From Symbiodinium microadriaticum (taxonomy: Eukaryota > Sar > Dinophyceae > Suessiales > Symbiodiniaceae), in NCBI GenBank assembly GCA_001939145.1, contig LSRX01000049.1:13175-77174 (forward strand): a DNA stretch of 64,000 nt, read 5' to 3'. The translations under genes and the position numbers were made by a program. Below the pieces are notes generated by a model. That model had not been told where the DNA came from. It ran no database searches and was given only the letters and a program-made list of their open reading frames with translations. Below, in pieces: positions 41,116-53,484 of the stretch (the first letter of the stretch is position 1; the number at the start of each line of letters is the position of its first letter).

Positions 41116-42038
41116 TCATAACCCCGCTGATATCCGACCTGCTAAGGGCCTCTAAGTAGGGTTTGGGATTCGGGTTCGGGTTCAGGGGCTGCAGCCTCAG
41201 CCCCTGTGACGGAGCTACTGTTCTTAGGTTTCGGTTCCTCCGACGCTGTGCGAGTTCAAAGCCGTTCTAGAAGCTCTCTGTCTCACCAGATCTCGAAAGC
41301 AACCTTAACTTCAGCCCTACGCTGGACGCCTTTCAAGACCCCCAAGCCCTACGCCTCTGAACCCCCAAACCCTCGCAGCACTAAGCCCTTGAAGCCCCAA
41401 ACAAGAAGATCTAAATCCCCCAAAAGTCCGCCCTCGCAGCCCTACCATCCTCAGATGCACTCTTCAGGCATCTTAAAAGCCCCTTGGCACTCAGAGCCTT
41501 TAAGAGCTTTAAGCCTTTGAACTTGTCCTTCTTTAGCAAAAAAAAAGCTCTGCAAAAATCCGACGACCGAGTTGGGGGTCCGGGGCCATGGCTCCGCCGA
41601 CCTTCGGCCGGCGCAGGGGTGTGGCGCTCTCCTTAGTGCCCAGGGTTCCCCTTGGGGTTTTTCGGTTTGGGGATCAGGGTTTAGGGTTTCCGGATTTTTT
41701 GGTCGGGGAATTCTTTAAAGGCCTAGATGGAAATAGGAGGCTTCATAGGTTTTCAGAAGGGGCGAAGGAGTTTAAGGCCTCGGGCTTGAGATCCATGGGT
41801 TTAGGGTCCAGGGTTTATGTTAAGGCTTTGGGCGTTGCCATGTGTAGGGCTTAGGGCTCAAGGTTTAGGGTTCTGGGTTTCCATTTTCTGGTGTTGGGTT
41901 CAGAGGTTCAGAAGCCTGGCTGTCGTTGGGAGTTTTCGGCTCCTGTGGTCTTTAGCTTTGGAAGGGAAGCCGTATAGCACCCTAAACCCTAAACCCTAAA
42001 CCCTAAACCCCGTAAAGCTATAGGCCCCGCAGCTGCAG

Positions 42039-42216
42039 TGATTCAACACAGCAAGTGCCTGCATGTCTACGAATTTGACAGGATTCTGCTGCACCAGCAA
42101 ACAGTCTTCGTTGCAAAAAGCCATGATGTTGTCATTGTTGCGGGCAGTTGACTCCTCAGGTCGTCGTTGCACTGGTCTTCGTGGCTGTCGGCTACCAGGC
42201 ACTTTGCTTTTCTGGC
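42039..42216 (+). CDS. Two possible exons, one resembling a lipase N-terminal strand
   Basis: After a CCCTAAA array and an AGCTGCAG acceptor (ends 42038), one frame reads CLHVYEFDRILLHQQTVFVA, then KSHDVVIVAG, to about 42148. The VFVAKSHDVVIVA rhythm recalls the strand before the RGT motif in class 3 lipases. After CTCCTCAG, 42160-42216 reads VVVALVFVAVGYQALCFSG, a membrane helix, up to GGC|GAG and G-rich sequence. The minus strand at 42050-42170 also reads like protein, so strand is not certain. Confidence 0.35.
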
Positions 42217-43106
42217 GAGGGTTGAGGGTTGTTGAGTTTAGGGCTAGGGTCCATCGTTGTTTGTTGAATGTTTTGGTTCCTGAAGATGGTCGGGTGTACG
42301 GTCCCTTCGAGGTCGGCTTGAGTTCGATGTCCTGGCGTTGAGCTGGCAAGGTTCTCAATCGATACAACCTGTCGGTGATGTTAGTGATAGTGTTTGGTTT
42401 CATCGTCGTGCAGCTGTTCGTACTCTTTTTGTCTTGTTCTGGTTCTCGTTGTTGCTCCACTGTTCATTCGTTCCAGTCGTTGTTGTTTCTGTGGTCGTCC
42501 TCCATCCCCAAAGCCTGAAGCCCAACATCCAACCGGATCCTTTAACCTCGGTAGCTTGAATATCATGAGCCCTAAACTCGGCCCTAAACCTAAGCCTGCC
42601 CACAACCCAGAAAGCTTAGCCCCACGAACGCTCAACCCTCCTCTCCTCGTCAACCGTGTCTGAGCTAGGCCAGGATATTGTGGGAATCTTGTGGTATGTG
42701 GTGTTGCTTGTAATTGGTTATAGATCAGTATGATGGTGGTGATCACTAGTGCTGGTATTTCTTTGTCGCTTTGTTGCTTGCTATTTGTTCTTCATCATGT
42801 ACTCATAAGATTAGTGTTGACTATTTGAACTTATTTGCTATTCTTGCTTCTTTTGTTGTGGTAACCGGGGGTTTGGGCTTATGTGAAGTTGTATGAAGCC
42901 TCAAAAGCATTCAAACTTTGCTCGGCCTGCAATCACACAGACCTGCAAAACACAATTTGTTCAGCAGAGCAATCCTCAAGAGCTTGTCTGAGCAAGATCC
43001 GTGCCAACTGAAGTGGTAAGTACTCGTAGCAGCAGCAGCAGCCCCAGTAGTAGCAGTAGTGGTAGCTCCAAGCTTTCAAGATCAATTCTCTGCTTGGCGG
43101 GTGCAG

Positions 43107-43159
43107 AGGTCCTGAGCGGACCTTTGAGAAAAGCGTGGCAGGGGGCCCAGGTTGAATAA
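43107..43159 (+). CDS. Possible terminal exon
   Basis: A GGGTGCAG acceptor is followed by EVLSGPLRKAWQGAQVE and TAA at 43157-43159. Too short to assign. Confidence 0.3.
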
Positions 43160-43599
43160 TGCTTAATTTCTAGGCCCTAGGGCCCGAAGCCCTAAGCCCC
43201 AAGCCCAAATCCTCAGAGACAGACTTGAGAAGGGTCAGGTTTTTTTTATGCCTTCGGGTTGAGTGTTACTGATTGTATGTGGGGTAATTCAGGGCCACTT
43301 GGGGGTTCTGGGGCTTGGGTCTTTGCAGATTTATGCAGGTTCCTTATCCCAGTGCAAGCCGCAAGTCGAAACCTTCATCATCCGTAGGCAGTGAATAGCC
43401 CGGTCCCCGCACAGCGGCAGCTCCAGTAATGCCTGTCATGAGGATGGCGCTATTGAGCTGCTCTGACAATGCCAACGGGGGTGGCGCAACCAGCAGCTAT
43501 AAGAACGCACAGCGATAGCTGAGCAAGGGCCAGAACAGACCTTGGGAATGGACAGCACTCCTCCAACAACTTCTACTACCACCACTACTACTGCTACTA

Positions 43600-43600
<1 letters not shown>

Positions 43601-43642
<42 letters not shown>
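43601..43642. repeat. (TGC)n microsatellite
   Basis: Fourteen CTG/TGC units in a row; the minus-strand poly-Ser frame over it is not taken as a gene. Confidence 0.9.
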
Positions 43643-43644
<2 letters not shown>

Positions 43645-44217
43645 GTGCTGCCGCTGCTGCTTATTGCGACGACGGCTGACACCTAGTCGGCAAAAGCAAG
43701 TGTTGCGTGATTTGTCGGAAGGGTAAGGTCAAAGGTGCGCATAATGGAAGCGCGGAAGATTGAGATGGGACGTACAACACGAACCAGGGTGCAAACCAAG
43801 GGCAACATTAGAAAGGAGTAGCGAAATCAAGATGCTCGTCGGCCTACAAGAAATGAACGTAACAAGGCAACCTCGACAGCAAGAGCTGTCCATAGTGTGT
43901 TGGTTGTTGCCTTCGTGGCCATGGCCTGAATAGCCTTCACGACTTTGGTCCTACATGTCCCCAAAGGCTTTAATCCCAAGGCAACAAAGCCCAAGCCCCG
44001 AAGCAGGCAACCCTGAACCCTAAATCGTAAATCCGTAAAACCCTAAATCCCTAAACCCCAAAACCCTAAACCCTAAACCCTCCAAGCCCCAAAACCCTGA
44101 ACCCTGAAGCCCTGAAGCCCTTTCACGAAAGCCTGCCTGAGCTCAATTATCCAGAGAGTCCGGTAATCCCTCATGTCTAGCTTTAAGGCATTTGCTTTGA
44201 TACAATATAATAAGAAA

Positions 44218-44235
44218 CATATATATATATATATG

Positions 44236-44280
<45 letters not shown>

Positions 44281-44345
44281 GCATATATATATATATATAT
44301 ACACATACATATATATGTATATATATATATACATACACATACATG
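44218..44345. repeat. (AT)n-(GATA)n-(AT)n microsatellite
   Basis: AT dinucleotides flank about eleven TAGA units (44236-44280), followed by TATATACACATACATATATATG repeats in short form. Three overlapping minus-strand frames rich in YLSIY are artefacts of it. Confidence 0.9.
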
Positions 44346-44884
44346 ACATACATAGATGTATGCACATACAACAGAGAGTTTAAGGCATGCAGTCTTGTAT
44401 GAAAAGGGGTACTTACGGGCTCTGTGGGACTGCAGGGTGGCCGGCCTCCAGGCTCGCATGGCTTCTTTCTTGGGTCGGGGCGCTGGGGGTGTGGGGTTTG
44501 GGTCTAGGACCAGTTTGGGGGTTTTTAGGGTGTAGGTGTTAGGATTATTTAGGGTTTAGAGCTTTCGGGGGAGGGGAGGTGTAACAAAGGGCTTTGTGGG
44601 CCTGGATTTCAGGGTTTTGGAGGTGCAGCGAAGGGGGTTTGGGATGCTTAGAGGCTGACAGGGCTCCAGAAAGTTTTCCAGAATAAGGTTTACAAAAGGG
44701 TTCGAGGCTCGGTGTTGGAGGGGTTATGGGGCTGAATCTATGGGGGCCTGAATATTTTTTTGGTAGCCCGAAACCCTATAAACCCTAGACCGTCTCAGGG
44801 TTCTGTGACATTTACAGTCTACGGCAAAGGACCCTAGAGGCCTTATGATCGAGCTTTCTGTCACGGTTCCTGGCGGCTCAGGAG

Positions 44885-44966
44885 ACTGAGTAGGTCGGTT
44901 TTGATTGGGGTAGCTCCATTTGAATTTAGGGTACTTATGGCTCTACGTATAACCGACTTACTAAGT
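44885..44966. repeat. Foldback element related to the one at 41012
   Basis: ACTGAGTAGGTCGGTT and its imperfect inverse AACCGACTTACTAAGT form 16-bp ends. The interior (GGGGTAGCTCCATTTGAATT) is the inverted relative of 40984-41006. Confidence 0.65.
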
Positions 44967-45322
44967 CCCCCGGGCCTCTAAGTTAGATCCTGCCCATCCC
45001 CCCCCCCCCCAATGCACCCTTGTTGCGGGCCCCCAGAACTCCAAAATCCTGTGCCTTTGCAGACGGTTTAAGATGATTTTTGTAAGGGCTTCTATCTAGG
45101 GCTCCTTTGAGGGTATTGGGTTAGGGTTTAAGAGTGAGATACATGTTTCTGTGTGTAGGGCTCATGTCAAGCTGTTGCTTCATGGCTCCTTTGGTGTAGA
45201 GGGTGCAAGCTCAAGTTGAAGGGTTGCTGGGTTGAAGTCCAGGGTCGTGAGGGTTGAAGAGTGTCATCGTCCGCCGGGCCCTGACTTTGTCAAGTCCCAC
45301 CCCCCCCCCCTTTCTGGCGCAG

Positions 45323-45376
45323 GGGGAGAGAGATGTGCGCCGCCCGCGCGGCAAAGCTTCGGGGCGTTGGGGCTCT
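45323..45376 (+). CDS. Possible short exon, Arg-rich
   Basis: The acceptor TTTCTGGCGCAG precedes 54 bp reading GERDVRRPRGKASGRWGS up to CTCT|GAG, then G-rich repeats to 45500. Weak on its own; listed because the flanks repeat the pattern. Confidence 0.3.
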
Positions 45377-45594
45377 GAGCTGGCTTCGGGGTTTCGGGTT
45401 TCGGGTTTAGGGGCTTAGGCCTCAGGGTTAGGGTTCAGGGTTCAGGGTTTAGGTTTTAGGGTTCAGGGTTAGGGGGCTTTAGGGTTTAGGGCTAGCTTCA
45501 AGCAGGGTGGAGCTTAAGGTTTCGGGAGTCAGGTGCGGGGGGCTTCGGGTGTGTAAGGGCTGAAGAACCAAGTTGTGGGGATTCGGGTGGCCCC

Positions 45595-45710
45595 CTACAT
45601 CCCTAAACCCCTAAATCCCTGCACCCTAAACCCCTACACCCTAAACCCCTAAACCCTTAAATCCCTAAACCTCTGAACCCTAAACCCCTCTAAACCCTAA
45701 ACCCCCCAAG
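45595..45710 (-). repeat. CCCTAAA/CCCCTAAA array
   Basis: C-rich units of seven and eight bases mixed (CCCTAAACCCCTAAACCC), 100 bp after a G-rich block, so the two are inversely arranged. Confidence 0.8.
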
Positions 45711-47797
45711 CCCTGGCCGGGGTTCGGGCTTCAGGATTCGAAGCTCTCGGGTTCAGGGTTTTAGGGGGATAGTCTTTAGGATGTCGGGTCGAGGGTTTGG
45801 GGATGCTTCGGGGCTTGAAGTTTAGGTTCGGGTCTGGGTTTCACAAGATTCCAGGGTTCGGGTGCGGGTTGATTCAGGATGTAAAGGTGTGGGGCAGGAC
45901 TCAGGGTTTTGAATTGTTTGGGGGCGTCTCTTAAGCTAGGGGTTCTAGTGCGTATTCTACTTAGGTTCTAATTAGTGACAATCTAAAGAGTGACTGCGGC
46001 TGAATCTCTTGCTTCCATCTTCCCCTAAACCCTAAACCCGAAACCCTAAACCAGGGCCTCTTGAAGCCCTAAACAACGCAACGCGCAAACCCCAAACCCG
46101 TCAGCCCCGAAACCGCGAGCCCGACACCCCAAACCATGCATCCCTCCATCCCAAGCTCTAAATCCCGGAAGCTCTCCACTTCGACGCAAGCTCCTTGGTC
46201 TTTTTGCGGCCCTGCTTCTGCTCAAGCTGAAGTTGAAGGATCCGGCCCCATAGGGGCCTTTTAGGGCTGAGTACTTGCAGCCCTGTAGCCTAAACTCAAC
46301 CGCCTCTACGGCTGCGCCCTAAAGCCCTAAAAGCCCTAAAAGCCCTAAAAGCCCGAAACTCGAACCCAATAGCCCAGCGACCTACTTGAGTGGGCTCTGC
46401 TCCTCGCACCGCAACCTTTTCGTCCCGCAGCCGATGCCTGTTGGATCGAGGCGTGAAGCTTAAGGGTGTGCTATAGGCTTTTGGGGCTTGAATAACTACT
46501 AGTGCTGATGCTTTTCTTTGTTGGGGTTCCTCCAAAAAAAGTATTGCATGTACACCCCAAAACCCTATTCGAACCTAGCTTGAGTCCCTTTTCTTCGGCC
46601 CCTTTGCGCCATCGCAGCCTTTTCAAGGCAGGTCGAGTTCGCGGAGCCCTAAACCCTAAACCTATACCCTGTTCAGTCGGCATTTCTGGATTTCACCACC
46701 TTCCTCCCTAAACCCTAAGCCCTAAACCCCTACTTTACCTGCCTTGTGCTAATATTGTCGCTCACCAGGATAGTAGTGTCATTAGTCGCCATCCCTCCCA
46801 CACTATGATTACAGCAAGATGCCCTCTGGTGCTTTGTGACTATTGTACAGCGAGCGGGCTATTGACGGGATATCTCTTTGTGTTGGGATTTTTCGTTTAT
46901 CGGAGTTTTTGGTGTTCAAGTGTTCATTCGTATTTATGCTTTCCGAGCCCGCGTCACCACTCACAGCTACCAGAAAGCCTGCTGGAGCCTCAGCCGGGGA
47001 TTAGGGATGGGCAACAGAGTAATTGGTACTTTGTTTCTGACTTGAGAGGCTCCAGGACTGCCTCATCCTGGTAAGGACTTCTACCTTGTAGGCGGATGGA
47101 AAAGGGCCCATAAAAAAAAACAAAAAAACCAACTTAGGTCTCCCTCTATAAGTCTAGTCGAACACGGCACCCGAAAGTTTTGGAACCCAAAAGAGCCGCT
47201 GGTTTGGGTGTCCAGTTTGTGGGCATCCCTTTGGAGAGCCCTGTATAGTTTCGGGGTCCCGAGAGAAATCCTAATTCGCCAGTACTCTCCACACGGGAGT
47301 TGACAGGGGCCCTCATGGCGATGGAAGACCGCCGATCCTAGACCCTAAGCCCTAAGCCCTACACCCATCCTTGATACCCTGAACCCTAAATCCTAAACCC
47401 CTAAACCCAGCATCCAAGAAGCTGCCCCTGACATCAAGATCCCCGCAGTCTCTCAGACTGTAGGACTTCAGGATTTGGACGTGGAGTGCTGTGCTCCATT
47501 CCTAATTCCGAAAAATCCAACAACCCTAAACCCTGAGCCTCCAGAGCCTTAAGCCCTAAGCCCTAAACCTAAAAGCCCTAACACCTAAGCCCTAACACCT
47601 AAGCCCTAAACCCCAAAAGCCCTAAAACCTAAACCCTAAACCCCAAAACGCCCTAAAACCTAAACCCTGAACCCCCAAAACGCCCTAAAACCTAAGCCCC
47701 AACCATGCTGGACCCTGAAACTGGAGCCCCAAATCCCAAAGCCCAGAAGATCCTGAAACCCGAAACCTAAGAGCAGAGTCCATGAGACCCGAAAGGC

Positions 47798-48003
47798 GGG
47801 TTTAGGGTTTAGGGTGTAGGGTTTAGGGTTCAGGGTTAGGGTTCAGGGTTTAGGGTTTAGGGTGTAGGGTGTAGGGTTTTGGGTTTAGGGTGTAGGGTTT
47901 AGGGTTTAGGGTTCAGGGTTAGGGTTTAGGGTTCAGGGTTAGGGTTCAGGGTGTAGGGTTTAGGGTTCAGGGTGTAGGGTTTAGGGTTTAGGGTTTAGGG
48001 TTA
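47798..48003 (+). repeat. Longest TTTAGGG array of the window
   Basis: About 205 bp of GGGTTTA with frequent GGGTTCA, GGGTGTA and short GGGTTA units. C-rich sequence fills 47520-47700 just upstream, inversely oriented. Confidence 0.9.
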
Positions 48004-48052
48004 CCAAAATAAGGAAACCCTATTATTTGCTGTAGATCCCTATTATGGTAAC
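48000..48052. repeat. Short foldback at the end of the telomere-like array
   Basis: GTTACCAAAATAAGGA and TCCCTATTATGGTAAC are imperfect inverses (16 bp, about 3 differences). Confidence 0.5.
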
Positions 48053-48673
48053 TCCTGGGCCCTAATCTGGGGGCGGGTAGGGTTTAGGGTTTTCGGATTA
48101 GGGGTAAAACACGGGCCTAATTGATTACCGGCATAACCCATGACAAGGAAAAGACCATAATTCCCATAGTTAAGGGTCCTTAAGGTAATGCAGGATTTCT
48201 ATCATCAAAAGTATTTTGTGAGTTCCTTCTCATAGCTATAGTATACTACTCCAAAACCCTCTTCTCAGCCTTACATCCCCCATAGGCAACATCTCTACAG
48301 GGGCTTCGGTGTTTGAGTCTTTGATCCTCATCCGCCGTCCTCAGGGGCCCGCGAAGATGAAATAACCCCGCACTCCCCAAGCCGACCGCGGGGAGGCTAT
48401 GGGATGCCAGTCCATCAACCAGCCAAAGGACGGGGCCCTGAACCCTGAACCCTAAACCCCGAACCCTTAATCCTAAAGGCGTAGAGTTTGCAGAGTTTCC
48501 GGGGGGGATCAGACCCTTCCTGAGAAAGCTCCCAGCACTTTGAAAGCCCACGGATGCGATGGACCCCGACGACCCTCTGCTACCCCCCCCCTCTTGGCAG
48601 TGCTTACTGGCCCCCTTTGGCACGGAAAAGAAGTCTGGACCTCTCCCAGCCTGGTAGGGCTCAATTCAGAGCT

Positions 48674-48697
48674 GATATATATATATATATATATATG
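48674..48697. repeat. (TA)n microsatellite
   Basis: Twelve TA units; a second short TA run lies at 48775-48787. Confidence 0.85.
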
Positions 48698-49173
48698 TAG
48701 AATATAAGTATAAGTATAAACATGCATATTAATATAAATAGCAAACAAATGAATACATGAATAAATAGATCAGTATATATATATATACACACATACATAC
48801 ATATATGTATACCTATATCTATATACATACATGGAATGTGTGGCTCAGGGTTTCGTATACTCTACCTTTGCCTACAGACGAGGCATGATAAAACGATACT
48901 GGACAGCATAGTTCTGAGGGGTTTAGGGGAGAGACCCTAGTGTCAAAACAGAACTTGCTTGCTATGTCACTATGGAATGCGTTTGGGTTGGAGACACATT
49001 TGTTCGACTTTTTGTGTCCTCTAACCCTAAACCTTCTACACCCTCCTTGAAACTTTTCGCCTAGCCCGCAGGGAGCACAGGTCAAGCGAAGCCTGGAGCA
49101 AAAGGCTCACATGGATGAACTCAAGGGTTCGGTTGGAGCTTAAAGCGCCATTTCTTGAAGCTTCCCTTTTTTC

Positions 49174-49268
49174 CTCCCCTAAACCCCTAAACCCCTAAAC
49201 CCCTAAACCCCTAAACCCCTAAACCCCTAAACCCCTAAACCCTGAACCCCAAACCCTAAACCCTAATA
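49174..49268 (-). repeat. CCCCTAAA octamer array
   Basis: Eight perfect tandem copies of the eight-base unit CCCCTAAA, then CCCTGAACCCC and heptamers. Other arrays of the window are heptameric or mixed. Confidence 0.85.
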
Positions 49269-49386
49269 CTACAGCAGACACCAAAACCATGCTATGTCTG
49301 TGTTGACTAGTAAGGTCCCCGTATTTTCACCCTCAACTCTCAGGCCTGAGTTTCCTAAACCCTACTGCCAAAACCATACATCACCG

Positions 49387-49530
49387 CCCTTGAAATATTA
49401 TATAATAACAATAATAATAATAATAATATATATATATATATATATATAATATTATATGATATGATATTATATTATATTATATTATATTATATTATATTAT
49501 ATTATATTATATTATATTATATTATATTAA
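49387..49530. repeat. AT-only simple repeats
   Basis: (ATA)n, (TA)n and (ATTAT)n in succession; the last runs at least 12 units to 49530. Confidence 0.9.
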
Positions 49531-49544
49531 GGAACCTTCTAAAC

Positions 49545-49631
49545 TTACCTTTGGTTAGTAGGGAATGGAGGAATGGGAACTATTATAAGTACCATTACTA
49601 CCATTCTTCCCTACTAGCCAAAGGTAGGTAA
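49545..49631. repeat. Foldback (MITE-like) element
   Basis: TTACCTTTGGTTAGTAGGGA at the left pairs with TCCCTACTAGCCAAAGGTAG at the right. It adjoins the AT repeat. A possible exon (KLSSQARAKTPKELAAAAAQ, 49650-49725) follows and ends at GGTTTAGGG. Confidence 0.75.
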
Positions 49632-50776
49632 AGGGAACGCCGAAAGGAAGCTCAGCTCACAAGCGCGTGCGAAAACCCCGAAGGAGCTGGCGGCGGCGGC
49701 CGCACAGGCGCACCATCTCACGGTTTAGGGTCTAAGGTTTTGGCTTTATGCAGGATGTGGGGTCTACGGTGTTGGGTCTATAGGGTTCTGATTTGAGGGC
49801 ATGGAGCAAAAGGGTATTACCATAAGGGTTCAACATACAGCTAAATACATGGACTTAATAATTCGAACATGATCCTGGGACATATTATACAAGGATTGCA
49901 ATGAGGTGATATTGGTCAGTATTCAGTCTAGTTCACAGAAGCTCTCATAGGAGTTCCTAGGCAGTAATGTGTCGATGATTTGGGGTTTAAGTTGTTTGGG
50001 TTTGGGGTCTCGCTGTAGGGTTTCGGGAACACTTATCACTGCTAGATGTTACGATGCCGCAATTGCAATTTGTACGTGGTTTTGTGTAGTTTGCTCTTGA
50101 AAAGGCTCCAAGAACACATCTAGTATGAGTAAGGAGCAACAGGAGTATACTGATATCAACAAGCATGGCAACAATGTAAGTTGCGGTGCTGTTCATGAAC
50201 CACTTCATAGCATTACGGAGCAATAGGACCTGATCCCCTCTGACGGCGACTGGGACCGCACTGCTGCAACCAACAGCCATCGACGAGCAGCAACAGCAAT
50301 AAGAACAGCGATAACACCATCGAATAATAGTTAGAATTAGTATTATATTGAATTTTGGCATGTTTTGAAGGAGCACCTACAAGAAACTCAAAAGCATTCT
50401 GAAAGGAACCCTGACAAAAAGAACCCTGAAAGGAATCCTATTCTCATTCCTAACCCCAAAACACTCAACCCTCAACCTTCAACCCCAAATCTTACACCGA
50501 CTGTGGGCGGGCGGGCTTAAGCCTCTCGCAACCGATCGTGAAAAGTCGACCCGTGCGCCAGACCGCCTGCCAGCCCTGCTCCCGGCACTGCCCCGCCCTG
50601 CCCTGCCCTGCTCTGCCCTGCCCTGCTTTCCTGGAAAGGAAGAAAAATGCCATGGCTTGAGTTTAAGCATATACCCCAGGTGGCTTGGCCGCCTTATACG
50701 TTTCACAGCTCGTCGCCGTAGTACGATGCGCTCGACACAACCTTGTCTACAGTTACTATATATCGCCTATTTGCCA

Positions 50777-50866
50777 TTGCGTGGCAAACCCTAAACCTTT
50801 AAACCCTAAACCCAAAACCCTAAACCCTAAACCCAAAACCCTAAACCCTAAACCCCAAAACCGTAA
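50777..50866 (-). repeat. CCCTAAA array
   Basis: C-rich units in the form CCCAAAACCCTAAACCCTAAA, repeated three times, 100 bp before the inverse G-rich array at 50953-51032. Confidence 0.85.
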
Positions 50867-50882
50867 TTCTTAAGGCCTCCGG

Positions 50883-50951
50883 GATCCGGAGGCCGCGCGG
50901 AGCGGCGGCACAGCGCAAGGGGCCTTCGCCATGAAAGAGCCCCGTGGCCTC
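50883..50951 (+). CDS. Putative exon between inverse arrays
   Basis: Between a C-rich and a G-rich array the frame reads DPEAARSGGTAQGAFAMKEP, RGL. The following GTTGGGTTTTGGG can supply a GT donor. Unknown protein. Confidence 0.4.
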
Positions 50952-52010
50952 GTTGGGTTTTGGGTTTTGGGTTTAGGGTTTAGGGTTTTGGGTTTAGGGT
51001 TTTAAGTTTAGGGTTTTGGGTTTAGGGTTTAGGCTCCTTTAACGCTCCTTTAGGGTTCTAGAAGCGTTCTTTTTTTTCTGTTCATGAGCCGACATTGCTT
51101 GGGCTAGGATTCAGGGTTTTGGGTTCAGAGGGTTTAGAGGGTTCAGAGCTTGAGGGTGTAGGGACCACAGAAACACACGTAGGATTTTCTGGAATCCTCC
51201 TCATAGACCATGTCATATCCCAAAGCTAGACAGGTGCTCGTTGTTGGGCCCCGCAATGGAGATAGGGTCGTTTGGAATTTAAAAGGGACCCAAATTTAGA
51301 TTTTAGCGCTACCGCGACTCACGCATCCACCATCTCGTCGCCCCACATCCGCCGCTGAACGCGCACGCGGCAAACGCAGATGAAGTTGCCGGGTCCAGAG
51401 GATTGGACCCTCCTAAAACCCAGAACGATTGCATTTCTAGTCAATCCAATACACTGCATTCAAACGAGGTCCGAAACCGGGAAGAGTCTGTGCTCTGCCC
51501 CCAAACTTGCTTATACGAAACCCGTCTCGAGGTTTGGTGAACGCCCCACCCCAAACAGCTGCCGGGAGAAGAGAGCGAGAAAAAGAGAAAGTGCGATTCC
51601 ACGTTCGCTTCATCATCCCAACTTTTTTTCAGGCTCCATGTTCTCGAAGGGTTTTGGGGGTTAGGGATTTTTCGCAGGGACCTGAACAGCTGGTGCAAAT
51701 GTTCCTTAGGGTTGCCTAGTATTCTTCTACTACTCTAGCAAATCATGCCCCAAGACCCTTTTCAAGGTATGTTTTTAAAGAAATGTGCCAGCGGTCAGTT
51801 TGGCTCCCCACCCGAGGCCCGAAGCTCGATGTACACATGGAATGTTAAGCCCGATGCTCAAACTAAAGCCCTGAGGCCAAAGCGCGAAATGTCTACACCC
51901 CTAATCCCTAATCCCTGAGTCATCCTAAGTCACCCTCCGCAAAATTACAACCCAAACAGAGTCGGGCCTCAACCTTAGCCTTAAGCCTTGTGAGGAAAGG
52001 GAACCTTCAG

Positions 52011-52118
52011 CAAACAAATTCCCTAACCTTAGCCCGAACGGATCACCGACAACCCGCCGAACAAAGGTTGGCGAGGATGGCCCAGGAGTTGAAACATGAA
52101 GAATTGCAGGCTCTATAT
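52011..52118 (+). CDS. Putative exon, long charged helix
   Basis: The acceptor AACCTTCAG ends at 52010, after C-rich CCCTAATCCC sequence. The frame reads QTNSLTLARTDHRQPAEQRL, then ARMAQELKHEELQ, an amphipathic charged helix. The frame stays open to 52190 but becomes repeat-like. Unknown protein. Confidence 0.45.
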
Positions 52119-53484
52119 GGTTCCTCAAGGGTTCAACTTCAGGGTTTTATGAGGCTTTCCTTCAAAGGTTTCTTCCGGGGTGCAGTATGATCGTTTTCAG
52201 GACTTGTAAGGTTGCTTTTCAATGCCCCTTCATGGGTTTCTGTATATTGGCGGAAGCCCACAGAAGGTCTGGGGAACCTGACGTATAAAAGTGTTTCACA
52301 GGGCCCGGAGCTTCGACATCCTGGGCTCTTGACCAACTGCAGTGTGAAGACACAACCAGCCTACAAAAAAGCACGAAGCAGCCTCTTTGCCTCTTTGCCT
52401 CTTTGTTGAAAGTAATTGTAGTCTGTAAGGGGCCAGGGGTTCTTTGCAGGTTCCAGGTTAGTTCATGAGTGCGAGCATTGGAGGCGTTTCAGCCCTAAGC
52501 GCTAACCCGAAAAGTCCCACTAACCTAACAACGTTAAGCGTTTGAGCCCAAATATATCCATTGCAGGATCATAGGTACGATGCTCTATAAAGGAAACGAT
52601 GCTTGAATAATTAGCAGTACTATTCCTGATATAGGGTGCGGGGTGTGGGGCCAGGGTTAAATGCTCAGAACTGTTGTAACTAGTATTAATTACTGTAGTT
52701 TATTCTACACCAAGAAACCCTATTCGAACTGTTACGGCCAACTGTTTTGGAGGGTCCAGAGCCTATAGGCCCAAAACGGGCTTTTGAAAGGATTCGTTTA
52801 GAAAGGAAAGAGTACCTTTTTGGGCTTATTTATTATGGTGTCTACATGTAGTTCCTTAAAAAGGTAGGCCTTTTGGGCCACAAGTATGGCTTTTATGCAA
52901 GGTCAAGGGTTTTGATCAGGGCTCAGCTTTGTTTGTTTACGAGGGCTTAGAGGTTTATATCGGTTTTGGTTTAGGGCAACAAAAAGGTTTGGGACTCCAT
53001 CGTTTAGAAGTTGAGTGTTTAGGATATCTGTGTTTGTCGTGCATTCTGACCGATCATCACCGCTTCTCGCACTGGGCCGTTCTGCGCTCTCACCACCACC
53101 CTCAGTGGAAGGCGACTCGTGTTTTCCAACATGCAGACTTCGCCGTACCCTAAACCCGAGACACTAAACCCTGAACCATATAGCCTGAAGCCCCTTTATG
53201 GAACCTAAAGACTACACACATAAACCCGGAAAGGAGTTAACACGGTGCTTCACACCATGCAAAACCCTTCTTCAAAAAACCCAAGAACCCCGAACAAGAC
53301 CTTACAAAATCCTTTGGAACCTGTCAAGGCACCAAAAGAACAGTCTTTAGAATATTCAGGAGACAGCAAAATCCCTTCTGGAATCTGTTTAGAAAACGCT
53401 AACTTCCAACAAGCCCTAAGGATTAGCCGTGTTTGTGCAGTAGTAGGCCGTCTAGGTTCTTCCTTCCCGATCACAGTGGTGGGG

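Noticed and set aside
44073..44459. Overlapping minus-strand frames rich in Tyr/Ile/Ser
   Set aside because: They are readings of the (AT)n and (GATA)n repeats.
46150..46250. Exon at 46190-46240
   Set aside because: Both strands read plausibly (plus LLGLFAALLLLKLKLK, minus LEQKQGRKKTKELASKW) because CTT/AAG are inverse; strand cannot be chosen.
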